DNA of 53,177 nucleotides from Ferruginibacter sp. (GTDB taxonomy: Bacteria; Bacteroidota; Bacteroidia; Chitinophagales; Chitinophagaceae), in NCBI GenBank assembly GCA_025350645.1, contig JANXXM010000018.1:1-53177 (forward strand), given 5' to 3'. The position numbers were made by a program, and so were the translations under genes. Shown in pieces: positions 25,514 to 35,097 of this stretch. Each line of letters begins with the position of its first letter. Positions within the stretch are counted from its first letter, which is position 1. The notes under the pieces were generated by a model. It did no database searches. It saw nothing but the letters and a program-made list of their open reading frames with translations, and was not told the origin of the DNA.

Positions 25514-26521
25514 ATGCGTCTGCTATTTGGTTTCATTATTATCGTTTTTATATTTTCCTGCAGAGATAAAAATATCCCTGATGTATCCGGCATTAAAATT
25601 AATATTACAACCAGGCGTTTTGAAAAAGATTTTTTTGCATTAGATACAAATAATCTTACTCCTCAGCTTGATAAACTCATTGCCTCTTACCCCGGTTTTG
25701 GCGAAAATTTTATGTCATCCATTTTAGGTATAAATCCTGCATGGCCGGCAGATTCTATGAGTCTTTATACCAAAGGTTTTATTGCCTACAACAAAAATGT
25801 TTATGATACTGCAGAAAAAAAATTCTCCGATTTTTTGCCTTACGAAAAACAAATTCACAAAGGGCTGCAATTTGTAAAATATTATTTTCCCAAATATAAA
25901 ATACCTACAAAAATTATAACTTATATTGGCCCTACAGATGGCTACGGAGATATTTTAGGTGATGATGTGCTTATAATAGGGTTACAATCTCACCTGGGAA
26001 AAGATTTTCCTTTATACAAAACTTCTATTGTGCAGGAAACTTATCCTGAGTATATAACGAGCCGTTTTACCCCGGACTATATTGCTGTAAATTGTATGAA
26101 AAACATTGTGCTGGATCTCTTCCCTGAAAAAACAAATGACAAAACTTTGCTCATACAAATGGTGGAAAAAGGAAAAAGACTCTATTTACTAAATGCTTTT
26201 TTACCAGAAACAGAAGAGCATAAACTAATAGGTTATACCGCTGCCCAATTGAAAGATGTATATGCACATGAAACCACTGTATGGAATATGTTTATTCAAA
26301 ATAATTTTTTACAAACCAGTGATAATAATCTTACCAAAAATTATGTATCTGAAGGGCCAAAAACGCAGGAGCTTGGTGAGGGAGCGCCTGGAAACATTGG
26401 CTCTTTTGCCGGATGGCAAATAGTAAAAAAATACATGAAAAAAAATGCAGCTGTTACATTAGATCAACTAATGAAAACAGATGCAGAAATAATTTTTGCA
26501 GATGCCAAATATAAGCCTTGA
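25514..26521 (+). CDS. gldB: Gliding motility lipoprotein GldB
   Basis: GldB is a lipoprotein needed for gliding in flavobacteria and widely kept in Bacteroidota, including non-gliders. The product (335 residues from the ATG at 25514) has a lipoprotein signal ending VFIFSC with Cys16 as the lipidation site. The mature part is typical of the family: RRFEKDFFALDT, a YPGFGENFM segment, YIGPTDGYGDILGDDVLIIGLQSHLG and the C-terminal PGNIGSFAGWQIVKKYM. An ATG 23 codons upstream would place the signal peptide internally and is rejected. No other gld gene is nearby, and its stop abuts that of the convergent desaturase. Confidence 0.92.
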   Translation: MRLLFGFIIIVFIFSCRDKNIPDVSGIKINITTRRFEKDFFALDTNNLTPQLDKLIASYPGFGENFMSSILGINPAWPADSMSLYTKGFIAYNKNVYDTAEKKFSDFLPYEKQIHKGLQFVKYYFPKYKIPTKIITYIGPTDGYGDILGDDVLIIGLQSHLGKDFPLYKTSIVQETYPEYITSRFTPDYIAVNCMKNIVLDLFPEKTNDKTLLIQMVEKGKRLYLLNAFLPETEEHKLIGYTAAQLKDVYAHETTVWNMFIQNNFLQTSDNNLTKNYVSEGPKTQELGEGAPGNIGSFAGWQIVKKYMKKNAAVTLDQLMKTDAEIIFADAKYKP

Positions 26522-27628
26522 CTAAGCAGCTATTTTTACAACTACTGCAACAGTAACAGGCTTTTTACCTAGGCCTTTCATAACCCTAAAGTGCGATGCC
26601 AGCGCACCAGTAAAAGTAGAATAGGTATTATATGGAAGATTATATTCTTTACACTTTTGTTGTACTAATTTACTTATAGCCGGATAGTGTACATGACTTA
26701 CTCTCGGAAAAAGGTGATGTTCTATCTGATAATTAAGCCCGCCAACGAACCAAGAGATAAACTTATTTCCCATTGCAAAATTTGCAGTAGTACGTATCTC
26801 ATGCTCTGCCCATGCTGTTTCCAGATGCTTTGTTTCGTCTAATGCTATACTTTCAAACTCTGTATTTTCTACCACATGCGCAAGTTGAAATACAAACGAA
26901 AGTGTAAGCCCTAATGCTGCATTTGCAATAAAATAACCTGCTAGCCAACCCCAGAAACCCCATACCATTATGGGCAATACAATAAAAACCGTTATGTAAT
27001 ATGCTTTTGTAACCCAAAATATGATATGATTTTTTGAGTTCAGTTTCCATGCCTCTGTTGTATAAATTTTACGGGTAAAATATTTGGTGAAATCCATTAT
27101 AAAAACCCAGAAAATAGATGATAAAGCATAGATTGGGGTAAGATATAAATGCTGTATTTTGTGCGCCGGTACCCATTTTTGAGATTCGCACTGGCGTATG
27201 ATAGGACTCTTTGCAATATCATCATCTATGCCATCTACATTTGTATAGGTATGATGAATAATATTGTGTTTTTGTTTCCAGAAATAAGAACTAGCTCCTA
27301 AAGCATTTGCTGATAGTCCAACAAAGTCGTTCAATTTTGTGTTGGAACTATAACTACCGTGGTTGGCATCATGCATTACACTAAAGCCAATACCCGCTGC
27401 CAGACAACCAAAAAGAGCACAAAGTAATAGTGCAGAAATGCCGCTTATATTCAATAACATAATAGATAAAAAAACTGCAATGGCAGATCCCCAAAGAATA
27501 ATAGTTTTTGAGTATAGGCGCCAATCACCGGTTTTCTTTATTTTATTTTCATTAAAATACGCATCCACAGAGGCTTTAAGGCTTAAATAGAATGCATTGT
27601 TTTTATTATTGAAAACAATCTTGGCCAT
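26522..27628 (-). CDS. Membrane fatty-acid (acyl-CoA) desaturase
   Basis: The 368-residue integral membrane protein has four hydrophobic helices and the three histidine boxes of diiron front-end/acyl-CoA desaturases: HDANHGSY, HNIIHHTYTN and QIEHHLFP. It inserts a double bond into acyl chains, with oxygen and an external electron donor because no cytochrome b5 domain is fused. It probably adjusts membrane fluidity. Its stop codon directly abuts the gldB stop from the other strand. Confidence 0.92.
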   Translation of the reverse strand: MAKIVFNNKNNAFYLSLKASVDAYFNENKIKKTGDWRLYSKTIILWGSAIAVFLSIMLLNISGISALLLCALFGCLAAGIGFSVMHDANHGSYSSNTKLNDFVGLSANALGASSYFWKQKHNIIHHTYTNVDGIDDDIAKSPIIRQCESQKWVPAHKIQHLYLTPIYALSSIFWVFIMDFTKYFTRKIYTTEAWKLNSKNHIIFWVTKAYYITVFIVLPIMVWGFWGWLAGYFIANAALGLTLSFVFQLAHVVENTEFESIALDETKHLETAWAEHEIRTTANFAMGNKFISWFVGGLNYQIEHHLFPRVSHVHYPAISKLVQQKCKEYNLPYNTYSTFTGALASHFRVMKGLGKKPVTVAVVVKIAA

Positions 27629-27751
27629 AATTGAAGTAAGTTTTGATATTTAATTTTTTTAAAGAATATAACAAAGTAAAGATACAGCTACAAACGTTTG
27701 GTTGGTGTTAATGGTTTGCCCGGAACACAAATATTTTAATGAAGATAAAAA

Positions 27752-28138
27752 CTAATTCAGTTTGAAAGGAACGATCATTTCGAAGGATGGAATAGAAACA
27801 TGGAATTCTTTTTTGTTATGAAGATTTTTAAAAGTGTAGTCACCATACATGCTTCCCATATCTGTACGCAAATTGCAACCGCTTATATATTGATATTTTG
27901 CCTGGGGATTAATTACTGGTTGTATGCCTACCACTCCATCACCTTGTACTTCTCTCTTACTACCATCACTATCAAAAATATACCAGTGCCTGCTTAGTAG
28001 TTGTACAGGAAATATATTGCTGTTTTGTATTGTAATCCTATAAGCAAACATATATTCGCTATTTACCGGATTGCTGTATTCCGGTTGGTAAAATGTTTCT
28101 GCTGTTATTGTTACTCCTTCAGAAATTTTGCTTGTCAT
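27752..28138 (-). CDS. apaG: ApaG domain protein
   Basis: The 128-residue protein is an ApaG fold: VTITAETFYQPEYS, RITIQNSN, LLSRHWYIFDSDG, EVQGDGVVGIQP and a GSMYGDY motif near the end. ApaG is linked to Co2+/Mg2+ resistance in Salmonella, though its chemistry is unknown. It is 4 bp downstream of the SUI1-family gene, so the two share a transcript. Confidence 0.93.
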   Translation of the reverse strand: MTSKISEGVTITAETFYQPEYSNPVNSEYMFAYRITIQNSNIFPVQLLSRHWYIFDSDGSKREVQGDGVVGIQPVINPQAKYQYISGCNLRTDMGSMYGDYTFKNLHNKKEFHVSIPSFEMIVPFKLN

Positions 28139-28142
28139 AACA

Positions 28143-28484
28143 TTACATTTTCTTTGAAAATTTATAGCCGTTTTTTAACAGCCATTGCAAAATCTTTTCC
28201 CTGTTATCTCCCTGTACAATTATTTCGCCATCTTTTACAGAACCGCCGGTACCACAAAAAGTTTTTAAACTTTTACCTAATACATTCATAGCTGCATCTG
28301 TACCCATAAAATTTTCAACCAGCGTAACCGCCTTGCCTCCCCTGTGTTTAGTTTCTAACCGTATTTTTATTTTTTGTTCTGCAGGCTCTAGTGTGTGTTG
28401 TAATTCTTCTGCTTCTTTTTCTGGTTTAAAATCAGGATTTGTAGAATATACCAATGATGAAAATGTGTTTATTTTTTTTTTCAT
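28143..28484 (-). CDS. SUI1/YciH-family translation factor
   Basis: The 113-residue protein has a charged N-terminal tail and an eIF1/SUI1 domain: IKIRLETKHRGGKAVTLVEN, then LKTFCGTGGSVKDGEIIVQG and DNREKILQWLLKNGYKF. In bacteria YciH-like proteins bind the ribosome and can discourage initiation on non-canonical sites. It precedes apaG by 4 bp on the same strand. Confidence 0.9.
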   Translation of the reverse strand: MKKKINTFSSLVYSTNPDFKPEKEAEELQHTLEPAEQKIKIRLETKHRGGKAVTLVENFMGTDAAMNVLGKSLKTFCGTGGSVKDGEIIVQGDNREKILQWLLKNGYKFSKKM

Positions 28485-28603
28485 TTTACTTAGCCTTCAT
28501 GCTTTAGGAAAAATTTAAATTATTTAAAATTGATTTTTCAGCCGTCTTAATAATATATTTTTCTTTGTTTTTTGCTCATTGCTTTCATAACCAATGACAA
28601 TTA

Positions 28604-29449
28604 TCAGATTGCCTTCAAACTTAAATCTAAACTTACTGCCTGGTGAATAACTGCACCACTGCTTATATAATCTACACCAGTAGCAGCATAGCTTTCCATA
28701 TTTTCATAATTTATGCCACCACTTGCTTCCGTTTCGTATTTGCCTTCTATTATTTTTAACGCTTTTACAATTTCTTGCGGTGTAAAATTATCCAGCATTA
28801 TTCTGTTTATTTTGCCTGTATGCATTACTTTTTCCACATCTTCTATACTTCTTGTTTCTACTTCTATTTTTATATTCAGTTTATTTTTTTGTACATAATC
28901 ATAAGCCCTGATTATTGCTTTTTCTATGCCACCGCTATAGTCAATATGATTATCTTTTAGCATAATCATATCATACAAACCAAACCTGTGGTTTATGCCA
29001 CCGCCAATCTTTACCGCTTCTTTTTCCAGTAGCCTAAAGTTTGGCGTAGTTTTTCTGGTATCCAGCAATTTTGTAGAGTACCCTTCAAGTTTATGAACAT
29101 ATTTTCTGGTAAGGGTTGCAATGCCACTCATACGCTGCATGCTATTCAATACAAGTCTTTCACATTTTAATATGGTATGCACTTTTGCTTCTACTTCAAA
29201 CGCTTTTTCACCATACTTTATTTCATCTCCATCTTTTTTAAATGGAGTAAAAATGATATCTGGTTGTACAAAACGAAAAATAGCTTCTGCAACCTTTATG
29301 CCTGCAAGTACACCATTCTGCTTTATTTTTAAAACTGCTTTTCCTGCTGCGTTTTCATCAATGGTAGATAAGGTAGAATAATCTCCGCTGCCAATGTCTT
29401 CTGTAAGAGCATTATTTATAAGTTCATTCAACGCATTTTCGTAATTCAT
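28604..29449 (-). CDS. nadC: Nicotinate-nucleotide diphosphorylase (carboxylating)
   Basis: NadC (quinolinate phosphoribosyltransferase) joins quinolinate and PRPP to form nicotinate mononucleotide, feeding the NadE step also encoded in this window. The 281-residue protein has EDIGSGDYST at 17-26, the SGIATLTRKYV helix, the substrate loop LLDTRKTTPNFR, the GGGINHRFGLYDMIMLKDNH block and the C-terminal EASGGIN followed by YAATGVDYISSG. Length and motifs are normal. Confidence 0.95.
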   Translation of the reverse strand: MNYENALNELINNALTEDIGSGDYSTLSTIDENAAGKAVLKIKQNGVLAGIKVAEAIFRFVQPDIIFTPFKKDGDEIKYGEKAFEVEAKVHTILKCERLVLNSMQRMSGIATLTRKYVHKLEGYSTKLLDTRKTTPNFRLLEKEAVKIGGGINHRFGLYDMIMLKDNHIDYSGGIEKAIIRAYDYVQKNKLNIKIEVETRSIEDVEKVMHTGKINRIMLDNFTPQEIVKALKIIEGKYETEASGGINYENMESYAATGVDYISSGAVIHQAVSLDLSLKAI

Positions 29450-29493
29450 GATGTAAAGTTAAGCCGACAGCTATTAAATAACCTATACAAAAA

Positions 29494-29518
29494 AAACTCT
29501 CCAATAAATGGAGAGTTT
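29494..29518 (-). terminator. Terminator of the DUF4783 gene
   Basis: AAACTCTCCA (29494-29503) and TGGAGAGTTT (29509-29518) form a 10-bp stem with a 5-nt loop, followed on the minus strand by a run of Ts. Confidence 0.85.
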
Positions 29519-29542
29519 AATTTTCATAGGAATTATGTAAAA

Positions 29543-29920
29543 CTAGTTTTCAAATTTAATTTCTTGCAACATTTCCTTATCGCCTTTTTGTTTGAGATTT
29601 ATAGTGGTGCGGTATGTGCCTGCGCTGGTAACCAATGTACCTATACAAAATTTTGAACCTCCACTTTCGCCCTGATGATTAATGGTAAAAGACTTAACCA
29701 CATTTGTAGTAAAAAAATCTCTTAATACCGCTTCTCCCTGGCTTTTACTGTAGTTATTACTCTTTGCAGGTAAAGTTATTTCAATAGTGTTATCAAAATA
29801 TTTTGCAACAGAAGATGCATTGCCGGATTTTATAGCATTAATCACATCAATCAACCCGGTACTGGTTACAAATGACGCCATAATAAATATAAGAGATAAT
29901 AAGAATAAAAATCTTTTCAT
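29543..29920 (-). CDS. DUF4783 secreted protein
   Basis: The 125-residue protein has a signal peptide (about 1-20) and a small NTF2-like domain with GNASSVAKYFDNTIEITLP, VLRDFF and FCIGTLVTSAGTYRT. This is the DUF4783 family of Bacteroidota, of unknown function, commonly found next to nadC, as here. It is probably periplasmic and is followed by its own terminator before nadC. Confidence 0.85.
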   Translation of the reverse strand: MKRFLFLLSLIFIMASFVTSTGLIDVINAIKSGNASSVAKYFDNTIEITLPAKSNNYSKSQGEAVLRDFFTTNVVKSFTINHQGESGGSKFCIGTLVTSAGTYRTTINLKQKGDKEMLQEIKFEN

Positions 29921-30044
29921 GTTTAAAATTTATTTGTTAGAAACGTGCTAAAAACATGCCAACATAATGTTTTTTAAACGAATTAACATTTAAAAAATTG
30001 CTGTGAATAAAAGACATTTTTATTTTAAATAGTAATCTAATATT

Positions 30045-30052
30045 TAGCTTTG
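30045..30052 (+). promoter_or_regulatory. Candidate promoter -7 box of gpmI, leaderless
   Basis: TAGCTTTG (TAnnTTTG) ends 4 nt before the gpmI ATG, the same spacing as in front of the DUF4337 gene. Confidence 0.4.
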
Positions 30053-30056
30053 CTTT

Positions 30057-31571
30057 ATGCAAAATAAAAAATCTATACTAATAATAATGGATGGCTGGGG
30101 ATTAGGAAAAGTTAAAAGCAGCGATGCTATCCAAAACGCAAATGTTCCATTTGTAAGTTCCCTCTATAAAACTTATCCAAATAGTACACTGGTAACCTGT
30201 GGCGAAGAGGTAGGCTTGCCAGAAGGGCAAATGGGAAACAGTGAAGTTGGGCATCTTAACCTTGGTGCCGGCCGCATTGTTTACCAAGACTTACAGCGTA
30301 TAAACGTAGCCATTAAAAATAAAATTTTTGAAAGTAATGCAACATTGCTTGCAACTATACAGTATGCTAAAGAAAATCATAAACCTTTGCATCTTATTGG
30401 TCTCGTAAGCAATGGCGGCGTTCATTCCCATATTAATCATGTAAAAGCCATTGCTTCTTTGTGCAGCACTTTACAATTTGAGAACTTGCTGGTACATGCT
30501 TTTATGGATGGAAGAGATACCGACCCGAAAAGTGGATTCGGTTTTATACAGGAACTGGACGAACACCTGACAAAAACCACCGGTAAAATTGCAACGATTA
30601 CTGGTAGATATTATGCGATGGACAGGGATAAAAGATGGGAAAGAATAAAGATTGCTTACGATGCACTGGTGAATGCAAAAGGAAACCATACTGATGATAT
30701 TAAAGCATCCATTAAAGCATCTTACAAAATCAATATTACTGATGAATTTTTAATGCCTATCATTAATAATACAGTTGCTGATACAAAAATTAAACCCGGC
30801 GATGCAGTTTTATCTTTTAATTTTAGAACAGACAGGTGCAGGGAAATAACAGAAGTACTTACACAAACCGATATGCCAGAATTTGGAATGCAAAAACTTG
30901 ATTTGCATTATACCACCATGACGAATTATGATCATAACTTTAAAAATGTACAGGTTTTATTTGATAAAGATAATCTTGATAATACCATTGGCGAAGTAAT
31001 AGCTGCTGCTGGCAAAACACAAATGCGTATTGCAGAAACCGAAAAATATCCTCATGTAAGTTTCTTTTTTAGCGGTGGTAGAGAAGTACCTTTTTCACTG
31101 GAAAGAAGAATAATGATACCTTCTCCCAAAGTAGCCACTTACGATTTGCAACCGCAAATGAGTGCTTATGAGGTAACAGAATCAGTAATTAAAGATATAG
31201 ATACCAATGCGCCCGATTTTATTTGCCTCAACTTTGCAAATGCAGATATGGTAGGGCATACAGGCGTATGGGATGCAGTTATAAAAGCCGTAGAAACGGT
31301 AGATGAATGTGTAAAAAAAGTAGTAACAAAAGCCCTGGAAAAAGACTATTCTGTTTTTTTACTGGCAGACCATGGCAATGCTGATTATGAAATAAATGAG
31401 GATGGTACACCCAATACTGCACACAGCTTAAACCTTGTGCCCTTTTTTGTAATAGATAATTATTGGAAAGGACAGGTACAGCCGGGTAAACTTGGAGATG
31501 TGGCACCCACAATACTTACCATGATGGGGCTTCAAATACCTGAAGCAATGACGGGAAAAGTTTTAATATAA
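30057..31571 (+). CDS. gpmI: Phosphoglycerate mutase, 2,3-BPG-independent
   Basis: GpmI interconverts 3- and 2-phosphoglycerate in glycolysis and gluconeogenesis using two Mn2+ ions. The 504-residue protein has IIMDGWGLGK at 9-18, the phosphorylated serine Ser62 in GQMGNSEVGHLNLGAG, AFMDGRDTDP, ITGRYYAMDRDKRW, FNFRTDRCRE, NFANADMVGHTG and LADHGNADYE near the C-terminus, i.e. the full metal-binding set. The downstream oxidoreductase starts 3 bp after its stop. Confidence 0.96.
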   Translation: MQNKKSILIIMDGWGLGKVKSSDAIQNANVPFVSSLYKTYPNSTLVTCGEEVGLPEGQMGNSEVGHLNLGAGRIVYQDLQRINVAIKNKIFESNATLLATIQYAKENHKPLHLIGLVSNGGVHSHINHVKAIASLCSTLQFENLLVHAFMDGRDTDPKSGFGFIQELDEHLTKTTGKIATITGRYYAMDRDKRWERIKIAYDALVNAKGNHTDDIKASIKASYKINITDEFLMPIINNTVADTKIKPGDAVLSFNFRTDRCREITEVLTQTDMPEFGMQKLDLHYTTMTNYDHNFKNVQVLFDKDNLDNTIGEVIAAAGKTQMRIAETEKYPHVSFFFSGGREVPFSLERRIMIPSPKVATYDLQPQMSAYEVTESVIKDIDTNAPDFICLNFANADMVGHTGVWDAVIKAVETVDECVKKVVTKALEKDYSVFLLADHGNADYEINEDGTPNTAHSLNLVPFFVIDNYWKGQVQPGKLGDVAPTILTMMGLQIPEAMTGKVLI

Positions 31572-31574
31572 TAC

Positions 31575-32618
31575 ATGAAAAAAATTAAGACAGCACTACT
31601 TTCTTTTGGTATGAGTGGCAGGATTTTTCATGCTCCGTTTATAAATTTGCACAAAGGTTTTATACTTGCAGGTGCGTGGGAGAGAAACTATAAAAACATT
31701 CATCAATTTTATCCGGATGTCATATCTTATTCATCGCTGGAAGAAATTTTAAACGATAAAACCATAGACCTGGTGGTTGTAAACACCCCAACTTTTACAC
31801 ATTATGAGTACGCTAAAAAATGTTTGCTGGCAGGGAAACATATCATTGTAGAAAAATCTTTTACCACAACAGTGGCAGAAGCAATAGATTTAAAAGAAAT
31901 AGCTGCAAAACAACATAAAAAACTGGTAGTTTTTCAAAACAGAAGATGGGACAGTGATTTTAAAACTGTAAAAAAAATTATTAATGAAAATTTATTGGGA
32001 GAGTTGATAGAAGCCGAGTTTCATTTTGACAGGTATAAGCCAGCGCTAAGCCCAAAGCAACATAAGGAAACAAAAAATTCCGGTGCGGGTTTATTGATGG
32101 ATCTTGGTCCACATTTAATAGACCAGGCGCTTTGTCTTTTTGGTAAACCAGTTGCCGTTTTTGCGGATATAAGAATTACAAGGGCACTTTCTAAAGTAGA
32201 TGACAATTTTGATATAATACTGTATTACCCATTATTGCGGGTAAGATTAAAATCTTCTTACTTTGTAAGGGAGCCAATACCAGCTTATGTTTTACATGGA
32301 AGGAAAGGTTCTTTTTTAAAAAGCAGGGGTGATACGCAAGAGGCATTTTTGGCGGCAAATAAAAAACCTGATGATCCGGGCTATGGAATAGAAAAAATGA
32401 ATGACCAGGGCTTATTGCACACAGAAAAAGAGGGGGTTAATCTAATAGAAAAAATAAAAACCCTTACTGGTAATTATATGGATTTTTATACACTAATATA
32501 TGATTCCATCATTGAAAATAAAAAAGAGCCAGTAACAGCAAATGATGGAATACAGGTAATGTATATTTTGGAAGCCTGCATAAAAAGTAATGCTGAAAAA
32601 AAAATAGTATTTTTTTGA
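31575..32618 (+). CDS. Gfo/Idh/MocA-family oxidoreductase
   Basis: The 347-residue NAD(P)-dependent enzyme has an N-terminal Rossmann fold (LLSFGMSGRIFHAPFI) and the family motif AGKHIIVEKSFTTTVAEA, then a C-terminal alpha/beta domain with GAGLLMDLGPHLIDQAL. These enzymes oxidise or reduce sugars, inositols and related polyols; substrate cannot be told. It follows gpmI by 3 bp and is probably cotranscribed with it. Confidence 0.9.
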   Translation: MKKIKTALLSFGMSGRIFHAPFINLHKGFILAGAWERNYKNIHQFYPDVISYSSLEEILNDKTIDLVVVNTPTFTHYEYAKKCLLAGKHIIVEKSFTTTVAEAIDLKEIAAKQHKKLVVFQNRRWDSDFKTVKKIINENLLGELIEAEFHFDRYKPALSPKQHKETKNSGAGLLMDLGPHLIDQALCLFGKPVAVFADIRITRALSKVDDNFDIILYYPLLRVRLKSSYFVREPIPAYVLHGRKGSFLKSRGDTQEAFLAANKKPDDPGYGIEKMNDQGLLHTEKEGVNLIEKIKTLTGNYMDFYTLIYDSIIENKKEPVTANDGIQVMYILEACIKSNAEKKIVFF

Positions 32619-32824
32619 TATTTTAAGACAAAAGATATAATAAGATTTCTTTGACACAAAGAGTCTAAAAATATTTTTAAACCATTGCTTTTACTAATCT
32701 GCAACATACCTCCTTAGTCGAATTAAATTCTTTTACCATAAAAATATTTTATAGGTTATTTTAATGGCAAAGCAGCAGGTTTACCAATAAAATTGCCTAT
32801 ATTTATTGGGTAAAATTTATACTT

Positions 32825-33406
32825 ATGACCGAAGAGCAAATGCTTGCTGGTGCTATAAAAAATAATGCTGCTGCGCATGAAGCGCTTTATAATCGTTTTA
32901 GTCCACGCATGCTAGGTGTATGTTATCGCTTTGCAAAGAGCAGAGAAGATGCAGAAGATATGCTGCAGGAAGGTTTTATAAAGATTTTTACCCAACTGCA
33001 TCAATACAGAAACGAGGGAGCGCTAGAAGGTTGGATAAGAAGAATTATTGTACACACCTGTATTAATGTGCTTAAAAAAAATAAAAAATTTTCTGATTGT
33101 GTAGATCTTATACATGCCCAATCTCTTCAAATAAGGGAAGATATGATCCCCTCTATCATACAGGCAAAACAAGTGGTGGAATGCATAAGACTTTTACCAT
33201 TGGGCTATAAAACAGTACTTAATTTGTATGCTATAGAAGGTTATTCTCATAAAGAAATAGGCGACTTACTGGATATTGGAGAAAGCACCAGCCGAAGCCA
33301 ATATACTCGTGCTAAGGCAATGTTGGAGGAAGTATTGGTGAAGAAAAAAATAATGGATAAAAATCAATACAAAAATAATTACCTGAGAACCGGCTCTGTA
33401 AAATAA
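32825..33406 (+). CDS. ECF-type RNA polymerase sigma factor
   Basis: The 193-residue protein has a sigma-70 region 2 (about 10-80, with YNRFSPRMLGVCYRFA and AEDMLQEGFIKIFTQL) and region 4 (about 125-180, with GYKTVLNLYAIEGYSHKEIG as the helix-turn-helix start). It lacks regions 1 and 3, as extracytoplasmic-function factors do. The next gene encodes a protein with a cytoplasmic N-terminus and a transmembrane helix that could be its regulator. Confidence 0.92.
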   Translation: MTEEQMLAGAIKNNAAAHEALYNRFSPRMLGVCYRFAKSREDAEDMLQEGFIKIFTQLHQYRNEGALEGWIRRIIVHTCINVLKKNKKFSDCVDLIHAQSLQIREDMIPSIIQAKQVVECIRLLPLGYKTVLNLYAIEGYSHKEIGDLLDIGESTSRSQYTRAKAMLEEVLVKKKIMDKNQYKNNYLRTGSVK

Positions 33407-33457
33407 TAAAATATACCGGACACAAAACCAATAACGAACACAAAGCTTGAGTGAAAG

Positions 33458-35005
33458 ATGGAAGATTTTAAAAACAACAATTTCGAACAGTTTTTGCGAA
33501 GTGCCACAGATGATTTTTTGATGGTACCTTCCAAAAAGGTGTGGTATAGCATTTACAATAATTTACATCCAGACCGAAAATGGCCCTCCCTAGCCGTTTG
33601 TCTTTTTATATTGTGTGCTGTTTTGTACATCGGTATTTCCAATAATAATTCTTTAGGTAATGCAGCAAGGAAAGCCAGTGAAGAAAATCTACAGGTAATT
33701 GCAAAAAATTATGCGAAGGGTAATGAAATAAACTACATGAATCCTTCCGCCACACTGGCAACTATTTCCAAAGTAAAAGCTGCAAAAAAATATTTATCGC
33801 TTGACTTAAATGAGGATCCTTATGAAAATACAATTGCTGAAATAATACAAACTGTACCTGCTGATAAAGTAAACGACCAACTTGCCGAACAAAATGATAA
33901 TATTTTATCTTCTGAATATGATAATATAAACAAACCCATAACAACATCAAAAGATAAAAATATAGAAATTAAAAATACATTTAGTAATGAAGATGCCGCT
34001 AAATCAATAACCACTGCGGCAATTGAATTTCCTCGCAGCAACAAGATTTCTAAAAGCAAATACAAACAAAATACTATTGAAGAAAATATTTTAGTAAAAA
34101 TTACGGCTCCAGAGGAAGAGCCGGATAATATAACCTCAGCAAAATTTACTACCGAAAATGTTACTCAGGATAGCCACATTATAAAAAATACCATTGCTCA
34201 AAAAGTAGCTTTATCAAAAACTATTGCAAATGAAGAAATAGCCTTGCAGGAACAAAATAAAAATTTGAGAAAAGCTGCTGCCCGCACTAAGTTTAAAAGA
34301 AATTCCAGCCTAAGTTATTATATGACTCCTTCATTAGGCTATAGATTGATAAACATGCGGGATGGGTTTAAACCTTCAGCATCTTACACACAACTTTCTT
34401 TGGCTGCATTACAATCTGTTTCTTTAAGAGATGCTCCATCACTGAGCCTGGAGGCTGGTGCTGTATTTAATTATGCTATTGCAAAAAGACTGAGAATTAA
34501 AACAGGTCTTCAATTTAACTATATCAATTACACTACATCGGGCACCAAACTACCTCATCCTACACAAGCATCCGTTGCAGTTTTAAATAATAATACTGCC
34601 ATGATAAGAGGAAGCGAATTTTCTACAGATGGCAACCAGACAAAATTTAACCATACTAGTTTGCAACTATCTGTGCCTGTAGGAGCAGATTTTATTCTTG
34701 TAAACGGGCGCAGGGTTAAATGGTATATAGGCACTTCTGTACAACCTACTTATAATTTTGGCGGCAATTCTCTTTTAATGTCTGCAGACCAAAAAAATCT
34801 TATCCGTGAATCTTCTTTAAAAAGAAATTTCAATATAAATATTGCAGCAGAAACCTTTGTTAGTATTGGTTTAAAAGGAGGATTTAGTTTAAACCTTGGT
34901 CCTCAATTTCGGTATCAGGCATTATCTACTTATAAAAAACCTTATGGCTATAAAGAAAACCTTATTACTACGGGATTAAAAATAGGTTTTACAAAAGGAT
35001 TTTAA
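33458..35005 (+). CDS. Single-TM protein with C-terminal outer-membrane beta-barrel; possible sigma regulator
   Basis: The 515-residue protein has a short N-terminal segment with KKVWYSIYNNLHPDRKWP (about 26-43), a single transmembrane helix near 44-61, a long polar, low-complexity linker (about 65-280), and a C-terminal domain (about 285-515) of alternating strands ending TTGLKIGFTKGF, with the final aromatic typical of outer-membrane barrels. The layout would span inner membrane, periplasm and outer membrane. It lies 51 bp downstream of an ECF sigma gene, an arrangement repeated in Bacteroidota, so an anti-sigma or signalling role is plausible but unproven. Confidence 0.75.
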   Translation: MEDFKNNNFEQFLRSATDDFLMVPSKKVWYSIYNNLHPDRKWPSLAVCLFILCAVLYIGISNNNSLGNAARKASEENLQVIAKNYAKGNEINYMNPSATLATISKVKAAKKYLSLDLNEDPYENTIAEIIQTVPADKVNDQLAEQNDNILSSEYDNINKPITTSKDKNIEIKNTFSNEDAAKSITTAAIEFPRSNKISKSKYKQNTIEENILVKITAPEEEPDNITSAKFTTENVTQDSHIIKNTIAQKVALSKTIANEEIALQEQNKNLRKAAARTKFKRNSSLSYYMTPSLGYRLINMRDGFKPSASYTQLSLAALQSVSLRDAPSLSLEAGAVFNYAIAKRLRIKTGLQFNYINYTTSGTKLPHPTQASVAVLNNNTAMIRGSEFSTDGNQTKFNHTSLQLSVPVGADFILVNGRRVKWYIGTSVQPTYNFGGNSLLMSADQKNLIRESSLKRNFNINIAAETFVSIGLKGGFSLNLGPQFRYQALSTYKKPYGYKENLITTGLKIGFTKGF

Positions 35006-35028
35006 GCTGGTGGAAATATCATTTTTAG

Positions 35029-35054
35029 AAACGCAACATTTTTTTGTTGCGTTT
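35029..35054 (+). terminator. Terminator of the sigma/barrel operon
   Basis: AAACGCAACA (35029-35038) pairs with TGTTGCGTTT (35045-35054) around a T-rich loop and is followed by Ts. It ends the ECF sigma unit. Confidence 0.85.
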
Positions 35055-35084
35055 TTTTATTGTAACCAGATAAAAACTATAGAT

Positions 35085-35092
35085 TATTTTTG
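35085..35092 (+). promoter_or_regulatory. Candidate promoter -7 box, near-leaderless
   Basis: TATTTTTG (TAnnTTTG) ends 5 nt before the ATG of the lipoprotein gene and follows the preceding terminator, so it is well placed. Confidence 0.45.
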
Positions 35093-35097
35093 CTTTT

